Of a stretch of 8,116 bases of DNA, positions 1 through 7,350 are shown piece after piece. Made by a program: the position numbers and the translations under genes. The first letter of the stretch is position 1. Each line of letters begins with the position of its first letter. Source of the stretch: Desulfuromonadaceae bacterium (GTDB lineage: Bacteria > Desulfobacterota > Desulfuromonadia > Desulfuromonadales > Geopsychrobacteraceae); assembly GCA_013138655.1 (NCBI GenBank), contig WTCI01000005.1, positions 1-8,116 of the forward strand, written 5' to 3'. Below the pieces are notes generated by a model, which made no database searches, was not told the DNA's origin, and was given only the letters and a program-made list of their open reading frames with translations.

Positions 1-5
1 GCCGG

Positions 6-401
6 ATGAAAAAGCCAGTTGCTATCGAAAAAGCCGAGATCAAGGCTTTTCTCGGCCCCGGAAGTCGTTTTGAGGGGAAACTCAGCTTTGATGAAATGGT
101 GCGCCTGGATGGATGCTTTTCAGGAGAGATCCATTCCACGGATACTCTGATTGTAGGTGAGACTGCTGAGATCGAGGGTGAGATCGAGGTCGGGGCTTTG
201 ATCCTCAGTGGCCGATTTAAGGGAAACATCGTTGCGACCAGCATGGTGGAGCTGCGGGCGCCGGCACGGGTGGATGGATCTATTGTGACACCCTCGATAA
301 AAATTGAGGAAAGTGTCGTTTTTAACGGAGACATTAAAATGAGTTCAGCAACAACCCGCAGTGATGCCAACACAAAGGCAGTCCATAAAGCGGAAAAATA
401 A
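6..401 (+). CDS. Bactofilin (DUF583-type polymer-forming cytoskeletal protein)
   Basis: The 131-residue protein has the bactofilin pattern: a glycine- and hydrophobic-rich repetitive core (about residues 14-112) expected to fold as a right-handed beta-helix, with recognisable stretches FLGPGSRFEGKL (15-26), VRLDGCFSGEI (32-42), TLIVGETAEIEGEI (47-60) and PARVDGSIVTPSIKIEE (86-102), flanked by a short charged head and a Ser/Lys-rich tail. Bactofilins polymerise without nucleotide and act in cell shape, polar localisation or chromosome-segregation scaffolds; the exact role here cannot be read from sequence. The ATG at 6 fits the family N-terminus, but only five bases lie upstream and they leave the frame open, so an earlier start outside the window and the ribosome site cannot be judged. 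It lies 247 bp before the ATP synthase operon and is separated from it by a terminator, so it probably belongs to an upstream transcript; in related bacteria parA/parB genes often occupy that position (not visible here). Confidence 0.88.
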   Translation: MKKPVAIEKAEIKAFLGPGSRFEGKLSFDEMVRLDGCFSGEIHSTDTLIVGETAEIEGEIEVGALILSGRFKGNIVATSMVELRAPARVDGSIVTPSIKIEESVVFNGDIKMSSATTRSDANTKAVHKAEK

Positions 402-404
402 AAA

Positions 405-446
405 ACAACCCGCAAAATTAGGAATATCTAAAGAGGGCCGGGTTGT
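405..446 (+). repeat. Inverted repeat after the bactofilin gene
   Basis: ACAACCCG at 405-412 is exactly complementary in reverse to CGGGTTGT at 439-446, giving an 8-bp stem with a 26-nt loop that starts three bases after the bactofilin stop codon. It lacks a T-run, so it is not a good intrinsic terminator by itself. It could stabilise the 3' end of the bactofilin mRNA or be a protein-binding site; chance is also possible given the large loop. Confidence 0.35.
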
Positions 447-450
447 AAAT

Positions 451-478
451 GTAGAGCCCCCCCCGTAGAGGCCCCCCC
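451..478 (+). repeat. Duplicated GTAGAG plus C-tract (C8 and C7)
   Basis: GTAGAG (451-456) is followed by eight C (457-464), then GTAGAG again (465-470), one G, and seven C (472-478). This is a short, imperfect tandem duplication with long homopolymer runs, quite unlike the surrounding sequence. On the minus strand it is two long G-runs. It ends two bases before the TTGACA of a promoter candidate. Homopolymer runs of this length are prone to slippage and to sequencing error, so the exact C counts deserve caution. Confidence 0.7.
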
Positions 479-480
479 GC

Positions 481-509
481 TTGACACCGGCTGGCTGTTA
501 TGGTAGAAA
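481..509 (+). promoter_or_regulatory. Sigma70-like promoter candidate (TTGACA, 17 bp, extended -10)
   Basis: A perfect TTGACA (481-486) is separated by 17 bp from TAGAAA (504-509, four of six matches to TATAAT), and TG at 501-502 gives an extended -10. Transcription would begin near 516. The puzzle is that an intrinsic terminator begins at about 519, so a transcript from here would be cut almost at once unless the terminator is bypassed. It may be a real but attenuated promoter, or a fortuitous match. Confidence 0.4.
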
Positions 510-518
510 CGCTGTTCT

Positions 519-543
519 TCGGCCCACAGGGCCGATTATTTTT
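519..543 (+). terminator. Intrinsic terminator between bactofilin and the ATP synthase operon
   Basis: TCGGCCC (519-525) and GGGCCGA (529-535) form a perfect 7-bp, GC-rich stem around an ACA triloop, followed directly by TTATTTTT (536-543). This has the form of a Rho-independent terminator for + strand transcription and probably ends the transcript carrying the bactofilin gene, insulating the ATP synthase genes. The minus strand lacks a T-run after the hairpin, so it is not a good bidirectional terminator. Confidence 0.75.
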
Positions 544-556
544 ACAATCCGATCTC

Positions 557-586
557 TTGTATACAGTATATTGTATACAGTATATT
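557..586 (+). promoter_or_regulatory. Possible ATP synthase operon promoter inside the repeat array
   Basis: TTGTAT (557-562) and TATATT (581-586, five of six matches to TATAAT) are 18 bp apart and lie downstream of the terminator, so transcription would start near 593 and leave a leader of about 55 nt before atpX. The region is AT-rich and repetitive, which makes such matches easy by chance; a second -10-like TATACT lies at 588-593 without a good -35. Confidence 0.3.
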
Positions 587-598
587 GTATACTGAATA
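557..598 (+). promoter_or_regulatory. Three 14-bp tandem repeats with GTATAC cores, operator-like
   Basis: TTGTATACAGTATA occurs at 557-570 and again, identically, at 571-584; a third copy at 585-598 differs at two positions (TTGTATACTGAATA). Each copy contains the palindrome GTATAC (559-564, 573-578, 587-592), spaced exactly 14 bp. A 20-bp unit spanning two cores is itself nearly palindromic (18 of 20 positions). TTGTATAC resembles one arm of operators bound by GntR/FadR-type dimeric repressors (family knowledge, not a proven match). The array lies 51-92 bp upstream of the atpX start and overlaps promoter-like hexamers, so it is the best candidate for transcriptional control of the ATP synthase operon. 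Confidence 0.6.
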
Positions 599-648
599 TC
601 GAAAAATTACCGGAAAATACCAACTTATCAAATAAAGGGAGTATTTAA

Positions 649-1077
649 GTGATCAGTCTCGACTGGACTCTTGGACTGCAGTTTGTCAATTTCTTGATCT
701 TACTGATAATTCTAAATAAATTGCTTTATCGGCCATTGATGAAGGTTGTCTCTGAACGACGTGAAGCGATTGGTGGATCGCATGAACGGGCACGCAGTCT
801 GAATGCTGATATTGAGGAAAAGATGCTGCGTTACCAGCAACAGCTGAATGAAGCTAAGGTTACCGCCAACGACGAGCGCAGTAAATTGAAAAAAACTGCG
901 GTTGAAGTGGAAGCGGGGGTTCTGGCGGAAGCACAGAATAAGGCCAATGCGCGTCTTCAGGCAATCAAGGAACAGGTTGCCGGTGAAGCGGCTGAGGCGA
1001 GCAAGACACTCAAAAGCGAAGCAGAAGCTTTGGCCGGACAGATTGCCACCAAGATTCTTGGTCGCGAGCTGGCTTAA
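649..1077 (+). CDS. atpX: ATP synthase F0 subunit b' (peripheral stalk)
   Basis: The 142-residue protein has one N-terminal membrane span (about residues 8-27) followed by the typical junction YRPLMKVVSERREAI (27-41), then a long, charged, Ala/Glu/Lys-rich helix ending in a segment like the b-family C-terminus (ALAGQIATKILGRELA). Subunit b' pairs with subunit b to form the peripheral stalk that holds the F1 head static against the rotating c-ring. Having two b-type genes is normal in this lineage and in cyanobacteria and chloroplasts. Translation starts at GTG 649, with AAGGGAG (635-641) seven bases upstream; no in-frame ATG offers a better start before the membrane span. It is the first gene of the operon. 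Assignment as b' rather than b rests on order and on its shorter, signal-free N-terminus. Confidence 0.92.
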   Translation: MISLDWTLGLQFVNFLILLIILNKLLYRPLMKVVSERREAIGGSHERARSLNADIEEKMLRYQQQLNEAKVTANDERSKLKKTAVEVEAGVLAEAQNKANARLQAIKEQVAGEAAEASKTLKSEAEALAGQIATKILGRELA

Positions 1078-1100
1078 GTTCAGGAAGGGTCAAATTAGTT

Positions 1101-1682
1101 ATGCGTAGTAAAATCACATCCATTGTCCTGACCATACTGTTGGTTGTCCTGTTAGGCGGGATCGCACAGGCATCCGGTGATGCTCATCCTGTCGCTAGCG
1201 GTCTGCTGCTGAAAGACTTCCTCTACCGTGTACTGAACTTCGCTCTGGTTGTCGCCCTTCTTGTCTATTTTTTGCGTAAGCCGATAAAAAAAGGACTTAG
1301 CGGACGAAGTGAAGGAATTGAGAAGGCCCTGGCGGACGCTAAAAGAGCCAAGGAAGAGGCTGAAGCCAAGTTTGCCGAGTATGATCGGAAGCTGGCACAG
1401 GCCACTGCAGAGATTGCTGAGATCAGTGCCGCCATCCAGCGCGAGGGCGAGCTGGAAAAACAGAAAATTATCGAGAATGCGAAAGAAATGGCGATCAAGA
1501 TTGGGCAGGAAGCAGAAAAAGCTGCAGAATTGGAAGTCGTCAAGGCGCGCAGAGAGCTTCAGCAGGAAGCTGCTCAGCTGGCAATCGGTATCGCTGAGGA
1601 TCTGCTGAAAAAGAACTTCACCAAAAAAGATGATACTCGTTTGATCGATGAGTATATGCAGAAGGTGGGAGAGTTAAATTGA
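1101..1682 (+). CDS. atpF: ATP synthase F0 subunit b (peripheral stalk), with extra N-terminal signal-like segment
   Basis: The 193-residue protein has two hydrophobic stretches. The first (about 5-21) ends in an Ala-Gln-Ala motif at 22-24, which looks like a signal peptidase I site. The second (about 42-58, NFALVVALLVYFL) is the real membrane anchor and runs into RKPIKKGL (59-66), the usual b-subunit membrane exit. From about residue 70 it is a long charged coiled-coil rich in Ala, Glu and Lys, which dimerises with b' and contacts subunit delta. Classical b subunits have about 156 residues and only one hydrophobic segment; the longer N-terminus is seen in related delta-proteobacteria and probably helps insertion with the N-terminus outside. 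The ATG at 1101 has AGGAAGGG (1082-1089) upstream. It lies 23 bp after atpX, and its TGA stop overlaps the atpH start. Confidence 0.93.
   Translation: MRSKITSIVLTILLVVLLGGIAQASGDAHPVASGLLLKDFLYRVLNFALVVALLVYFLRKPIKKGLSGRSEGIEKALADAKRAKEEAEAKFAEYDRKLAQATAEIAEISAAIQREGELEKQKIIENAKEMAIKIGQEAEKAAELEVVKARRELQQEAAQLAIGIAEDLLKKNFTKKDDTRLIDEYMQKVGELN
1667..1681 (+). promoter_or_regulatory. Ribosome binding site and TTG start of atpH
   Basis: GGGAG at 1667-1671 lies seven bases before TTG 1679-1681. The TTG overlaps the TGA stop of atpF (TTGA), as expected for translational coupling. The reading frame has no ATG or GTG near the expected N-terminus, and the residues after TTG (RSSAISIRYAKALL) match the family start, so TTG is preferred. 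Confidence 0.75.
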
Positions 1683-2221
1683 GAAGCAGCGCAATTTCCA
1701 TAAGGTACGCCAAGGCCCTGCTGAATATTGCTTCTGAGCAGCAGCAGGTTGAGCCCTATGCCGAAGAACTGACAACTGTGGCCTCGATCCTGAAAAAAGA
1801 AGATATGCTGCGGTTGCTGCTTGACAGTCCAACGTTCCCTTTGGCAAAAAAAGCAGCTATTTTCAATGATTTGTCGGATCTACTTCAGTTGAGCGAGGGG
1901 ATGAGAAACTTCCTGAACCTGCTTCTTGAAAAGGATCGGATCGCCTACCTGCCACAGATTGATGTCAATTATCGCAAGTTTGCTGATGAGTTGTCCGGTG
2001 TAATAAGAGCCAAGATTACTTCGGCCGCTACGTTGAGCAAAACCCGGGCAACGACCATCAAAAAGGGTCTGGAGAAACAGACCGGCAAGCAGGTGGTGCT
2101 GAGTGTGGAAACAGATAACTCGCTGATCGGCGGCCTGCAGGCCGAGATGGGCGGTAAACTTTTTGACGGCAGTGTGAAAACCCAGCTGAAACGGATTGCA
2201 GAGACCTTAGTAAAGGGGTGA
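1679..2221 (+). CDS. atpH: ATP synthase F1 subunit delta (OSCP-like)
   Basis: The 180-residue protein matches subunit delta in length and layout: an N-terminal helical bundle starting SAISIRYAKALLNIA (4-18) and the C-terminal signature region around 148-167 (SLIGGLQAEMGGKLFDGSVK), followed by a terminal helix. Delta sits on top of the alpha3-beta3 head and binds the C-termini of the b/b' stalk, so it couples the stator to F1. The start is a TTG overlapping the atpF stop, an arrangement that suggests coupled and modest translation, in keeping with one copy per complex. The end of the gene carries the AGGGG (2214-2218) that serves as ribosome site for atpA. No unusual residues noted. Confidence 0.95.
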   Translation: MRSSAISIRYAKALLNIASEQQQVEPYAEELTTVASILKKEDMLRLLLDSPTFPLAKKAAIFNDLSDLLQLSEGMRNFLNLLLEKDRIAYLPQIDVNYRKFADELSGVIRAKITSAATLSKTRATTIKKGLEKQTGKQVVLSVETDNSLIGGLQAEMGGKLFDGSVKTQLKRIAETLVKG

Positions 2222-3739
<1,518 letters not shown>

Positions 3740-3760
3740 TTCAAATAAAGGTCTGGACAG

Positions 3761-4630
3761 ATGCCAAGTCTGAAGGATATTAAAAAACGGATCGGCTCGG
3801 TAAAAAATACCCAGCAGATCACCAAGGCGATGAAGATGGTCGCTGCGGCCAAGCTGCGCCGTGCTCAGGAGGCTGCCGTTTCCGCCCGTCCTTATGCGGA
3901 AAAGTTGCAGGCAGTTTTGTCAAATCTCGCCAAACGAGAAGAGGCGGATGCACACCCGTTGCTGAGTCAACGGGGTACCGGCCGGGCTTTGGTCGTACTG
4001 ATGACTGCTGACCGTGGTCTCTGCGGTGGGTTCAACGGTAATGTTTCGAAAGCGGCCGAGCGCTTCATTCGGGCCAACGAGCAGGGGTTTGATGAGATCG
4101 ACCTGATGATCATCGGCCGCAAGGGACGTGATTTTCTCAAAAGCCGCCTGGGCGATAAGATTATCAAAGTTTATGAGAACATCACTGCAGATGCGAATTA
4201 CAAAACTGCGGCCCTGATTGGCCAGGAAATTGTTAATAATTACACAAACGAAAAATATGATGCCGTGTATGTTGTCTACAATGCTTTTCAGAGCGCCATT
4301 GTACAAAATGTGACACTGGAACAGGTGTTGCCGATTCAGCCGGCCGAAGCCGTTGCGGCAGATGAGAGCGTTATTGACTACCTCTATGAGCCGAATCGCG
4401 GGCAAGTGCTTGCCGAGATTCTGCCGAAAATGGTCGAGGTGCAGATCTTCCGTGCGTTGGTCGAGTCGAATGCTTCAGAGCAGGGAGCCAGGATGTCGTC
4501 GATGGACAGCGCCAGCCGGAATGCTTCCGAGATGATCGGCAAGTTGACCCTGCAGTATAATCGTGCGCGCCAAGCGGCCATCACCAAGGAGTTGATGGAA
4601 ATCATCTCCGGTTCTGAATCGATTAAATAA
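3761..4630 (+). CDS. atpG: ATP synthase F1 subunit gamma (central rotor shaft)
   Basis: The 289-residue protein has the two conserved terminal helices of gamma: the N-terminal [34 protein letters not shown] (3-36) and the C-terminal block [15 protein letters not shown]...[19 protein letters not shown] (245-284), which form the coiled-coil shaft inside the alpha3-beta3 head. The central Rossmann-like part contains [12 protein letters not shown] (83-94). Gamma turns with the c-ring and drives the binding changes in beta. The ATG at 3761 has AAAGG (3747-3751) nine bases upstream and lies 21 bp after atpA. The length is normal and there is no insertion of the chloroplast redox-switch type (no Cys pair in the central region beyond C88). 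Confidence 0.97.
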   Translation: MPSLKDIKKRIGSVKNTQQITKAMKMVAAAKLRRAQEAAVSARPYAEKLQAVLSNLAKREEADAHPLLSQRGTGRALVVLMTADRGLCGGFNGNVSKAAERFIRANEQGFDEIDLMIIGRKGRDFLKSRLGDKIIKVYENITADANYKTAALIGQEIVNNYTNEKYDAVYVVYNAFQSAIVQNVTLEQVLPIQPAEAVAADESVIDYLYEPNRGQVLAEILPKMVEVQIFRALVESNASEQGARMSSMDSASRNASEMIGKLTLQYNRARQAAITKELMEIISGSESIK

Positions 4631-6097
<1,467 letters not shown>

Positions 6098-6123
6098 TCG
6101 ACCATTTGGTCTGGATTTAAGAT

Positions 6124-6140
6124 AAAGGACAGTCTTGATG
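6124..6140 (+). promoter_or_regulatory. Ribosome binding site that sets the atpC start
   Basis: AAAGGA (6124-6129) lies eight bases before ATG 6138-6140 but only five before the in-frame TTG at 6135. The spacing and the stronger codon favour the ATG, giving an N-terminus of MAEKLKLEMVTPYK, which suits the family. Confidence 0.75.
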
Positions 6141-6548
6141 GCTGAAAAATTAAAACTGGAGATGGTCACCCCGTATAAGCGGCTGCTTTCAGAAGAGGTT
6201 GATGAGCTTACCGCTCCCGGCTTTGTCGGCGAACTGGGCATTTTGCCCGGTCACACCCCATTGTTAACAACCTTGAAGGTCGGGGAACTCTCTTACAAAA
6301 AAGACAGCGAGCAGTTTCATGTAGCGGTGAACTGGGGCTATCTTGAAGTTGAAGGTGATACCGTCACGGTTCTGGTTGATACGGCGGAAAAATCGGATGA
6401 GATCGATTTGGCTCGGGCCAGGGCTGCTATGGACCGAGCTGAAGATGCTCTCAAGGCTCTGCCGCAGGAAGATAAAAAATATAGGATCATGGAAGCTGCA
6501 CTGCAGAGAGCCCTGATTCGCATTCAGGTGGCTGGCAAAAAAGGCTGA
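6138..6548 (+). CDS. atpC: ATP synthase F1 subunit epsilon
   Basis: The 136-residue protein shows the N-terminal beta-sandwich of epsilon (about 1-86) with the conserved run GFVGELGILPGHTPLLTTLKVGEL (28-51), then a C-terminal pair of helices from about residue 88 (IDLARARAAMDRAEDAL and a basic second helix). Epsilon binds gamma and the c-ring; in many bacteria its C-terminal helices can extend along gamma towards the DELSEED loop and restrain ATP hydrolysis. Both helices are present, so this control could operate, but it cannot be proved from sequence. The gene follows atpD by 40 bp, is the last of the operon, and is followed by a probable terminator. Confidence 0.96.
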   Translation: MAEKLKLEMVTPYKRLLSEEVDELTAPGFVGELGILPGHTPLLTTLKVGELSYKKDSEQFHVAVNWGYLEVEGDTVTVLVDTAEKSDEIDLARARAAMDRAEDALKALPQEDKKYRIMEAALQRALIRIQVAGKKG

Positions 6549-6566
6549 TAACGATTCCTGTCCGTT

Positions 6567-6596
6567 AAAACGGCGCTCCAGGTGGGGCGACTTTTT
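6567..6596 (+). terminator. Probable intrinsic terminator after atpC
   Basis: CGCTCC (6574-6579) pairs with GGGGCG (6584-6589) around an AGGT loop, with one G-T wobble. The stem is followed by AC and then TTTTT (6592-6596), and AAAA (6567-6570) upstream can pair with that T-run past two mismatches. It lies 26 bases after the epsilon stop codon, where the end of the operon transcript is expected. It is weaker than the terminator at 519-543. Confidence 0.6.
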
Positions 6597-6700
6597 GTTG
6601 ACTGTTCAACTCACCCTCCTGGCAGTACTATTCATAAGTTTGTATGTTTCTATGCAATCATAAATAACGCATAAATTATCGTTATTGAGTTGTAGAGACG
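6597..6700. other. Intergenic region with two inverted repeats, no gene seen
   Basis: No credible reading frame is seen here. GTTGA/TCAAC (6597-6601 and 6606-6610) forms a small perfect hairpin right after the atpC terminator. AATAACG (6663-6669) and CGTTATT (6680-6686) form a 7-bp inverted repeat with an AT-rich 10-bp centre, the form of an operator or weak hairpin, 15 bp before the first possible start of the disrupted gene that follows. No convincing sigma70 or sigma54 promoter was found. Confidence 0.4.
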
Positions 6701-6962
6701 GTGTTTGTATTGACAAAGACACCTCTTGTGTCATTGAATCGCGAACTGAACAGCTTCGCAGGGTTTACTCATTGGTGTGGTGTTCTTATTCATATTCAGC
6801 GTCCTGATGACAGCCGAAGGGTCACCGGGGGCATTATTGCGCCGGGTCAGGGAAGACGAAATTTTTCATTACGCGCTGAAGCCGAATAATCAGGAATACG
6901 GTGAGGAACTCCGCTCGGTCGTTGATTGTGCGGCGGGGATATTCCGAGCCGTTCTGACTTAA
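6701..6962 (+). pseudogene. Possible frame-disrupted gene for a small single-span membrane protein
   Basis: Two overlapping + frames look like halves of one protein. The first reads MFVLTKTPLVSLNRELNSFAG from GTG 6701 (or TTG 6710). The second, one frame over, reads GLLIGVVFLFIFSVLMTAEG, a clear membrane span, then a soluble, coding-like tail (LLRRVREDEIFHYALKPNNQ and EYGEELRSVVDCAAGIF) to TAA 6960-6962. Dropping one G from GGG at 6761-6763 joins them into one protein of roughly 85 residues with a short N-terminal stretch, one span and a tail. The family is not recognised. Alternatives are an intact shorter gene starting at GTG 6777, with AGGG at 6760-6763 as a distant ribosome site, a sequencing error, or no gene at all. 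Confidence 0.3.
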
Positions 6963-6985
6963 CCATTGTACTTTAATGGATTGAC

Positions 6986-7000
6986 AAGGAGATGATTATG
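6986..7000 (+). promoter_or_regulatory. Strong ribosome binding site that sets the start of the small membrane protein
   Basis: AAGGAG (6986-6991) is six bases before ATG 6998-7000. Another in-frame ATG at 6992 directly abuts the site with no spacer and could not be used efficiently, so 6998 is the start. Confidence 0.8.
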
Positions 7001-7267
7001 AAGTGGACAAGACAAGTTATCACAGCAGTTGTGGCAGTCACCGTCATGGTTAGTCCGACCTTGGCTGCTGCGGGAAGTCGGGAAGGTGGCAGCAACTTTC
7101 TCGTTTGGGCGTTTCTCGGGATTTGCGCTTTGATCCTCGTTTTGCAATTGGCTCCTGTCGTTTCTCAGGCTTTCGGGGTTTCCAAGGAGAGTTTAGGGGT
7201 TTCCAAGTGGAGTTTCGGAGGTAAGAAAAAGGATGAATCGGAAACGGAGACCAGCAAGGATCACTAG
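6998..7267 (+). CDS. Small exported or membrane-anchored protein of unknown function
   Basis: The 89-residue protein has a signal-peptide-like N-terminus (MKWTRQVITAVVAVTVMVSP, then TLAAA at 21-25, a likely cleavage site), a short polar GSREGGSN linker (26-33), one membrane span (about 34-56, FLVWAFLGICALILVLQLAPVV) and a short charged tail rich in Lys, Glu, Ser and Thr. After cleavage it would keep a tiny outside segment and a cytoplasmic tail. Just after the span, the heptad G-V-S-K-x-S-x occurs twice (60-66 and 67-73), from a 21-bp tandem duplication. I do not recognise a named family. It lies 83 bp before the cytochrome gene on the same strand with no terminator seen between them, so the two may be cotranscribed. 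A role as a small subunit or assembly partner of a membrane electron-transfer complex is inference. Confidence 0.8.
   Translation: MKWTRQVITAVVAVTVMVSPTLAAAGSREGGSNFLVWAFLGICALILVLQLAPVVSQAFGVSKESLGVSKWSFGGKKKDESETETSKDH
7175..7216 (+). repeat. 21-bp in-frame tandem duplication
   Basis: Copies at 7175-7195 and 7196-7216 share 18 of 21 bases, including a perfect first 12 (GGGGTTTCCAAG). The unit length keeps the frame and doubles the heptad G-V-S-K-x-S-x in the small membrane protein. The substitutions change E to W and L to F, so the copies have diverged in protein as well. Confidence 0.85.
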
Positions 7268-7350
7268 CGAGAGGCAGATTCTTGCTGTCAGACTGTCATG
7301 TTAGAGACAGAAACCGAAGCTATCTGACCCTCATTCCGAAGGATAGAAAA

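Noticed and set aside
557..598. LexA/SOS-box interpretation of the TATAC-rich array
   Set aside because: The CTG-N10-CAG spacing needed for the enterobacterial LexA box is absent on both strands, and ATP synthase is not an expected SOS target.
6100..6111. GACCA/TGGTC palindrome between atpD and atpC
   Set aside because: The hairpin would have about four pairs; too small to support a function and without a T-run.
6135..6137. TTG as atpC start
   Set aside because: ATG at 6138 is a stronger codon and has better spacing to AAAGGA.
6562..6573. CCGTT/AACGG mini-palindrome after atpC
   Set aside because: Five-bp arms around a two-base centre cannot form a stable hairpin; overlaps the better terminator structure at 6567-6596.
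6992..6994. Upstream ATG as start of the small membrane protein
   Set aside because: It abuts the AAGGAG ribosome site with no spacer; ATG 6998 is correctly placed.
7285..7310. CTGTC/GACAG short inverted and direct repeats between the small protein and cytochrome genes
   Set aside because: Only 5-bp arms with no T-run; too weak to call a terminator or operator.
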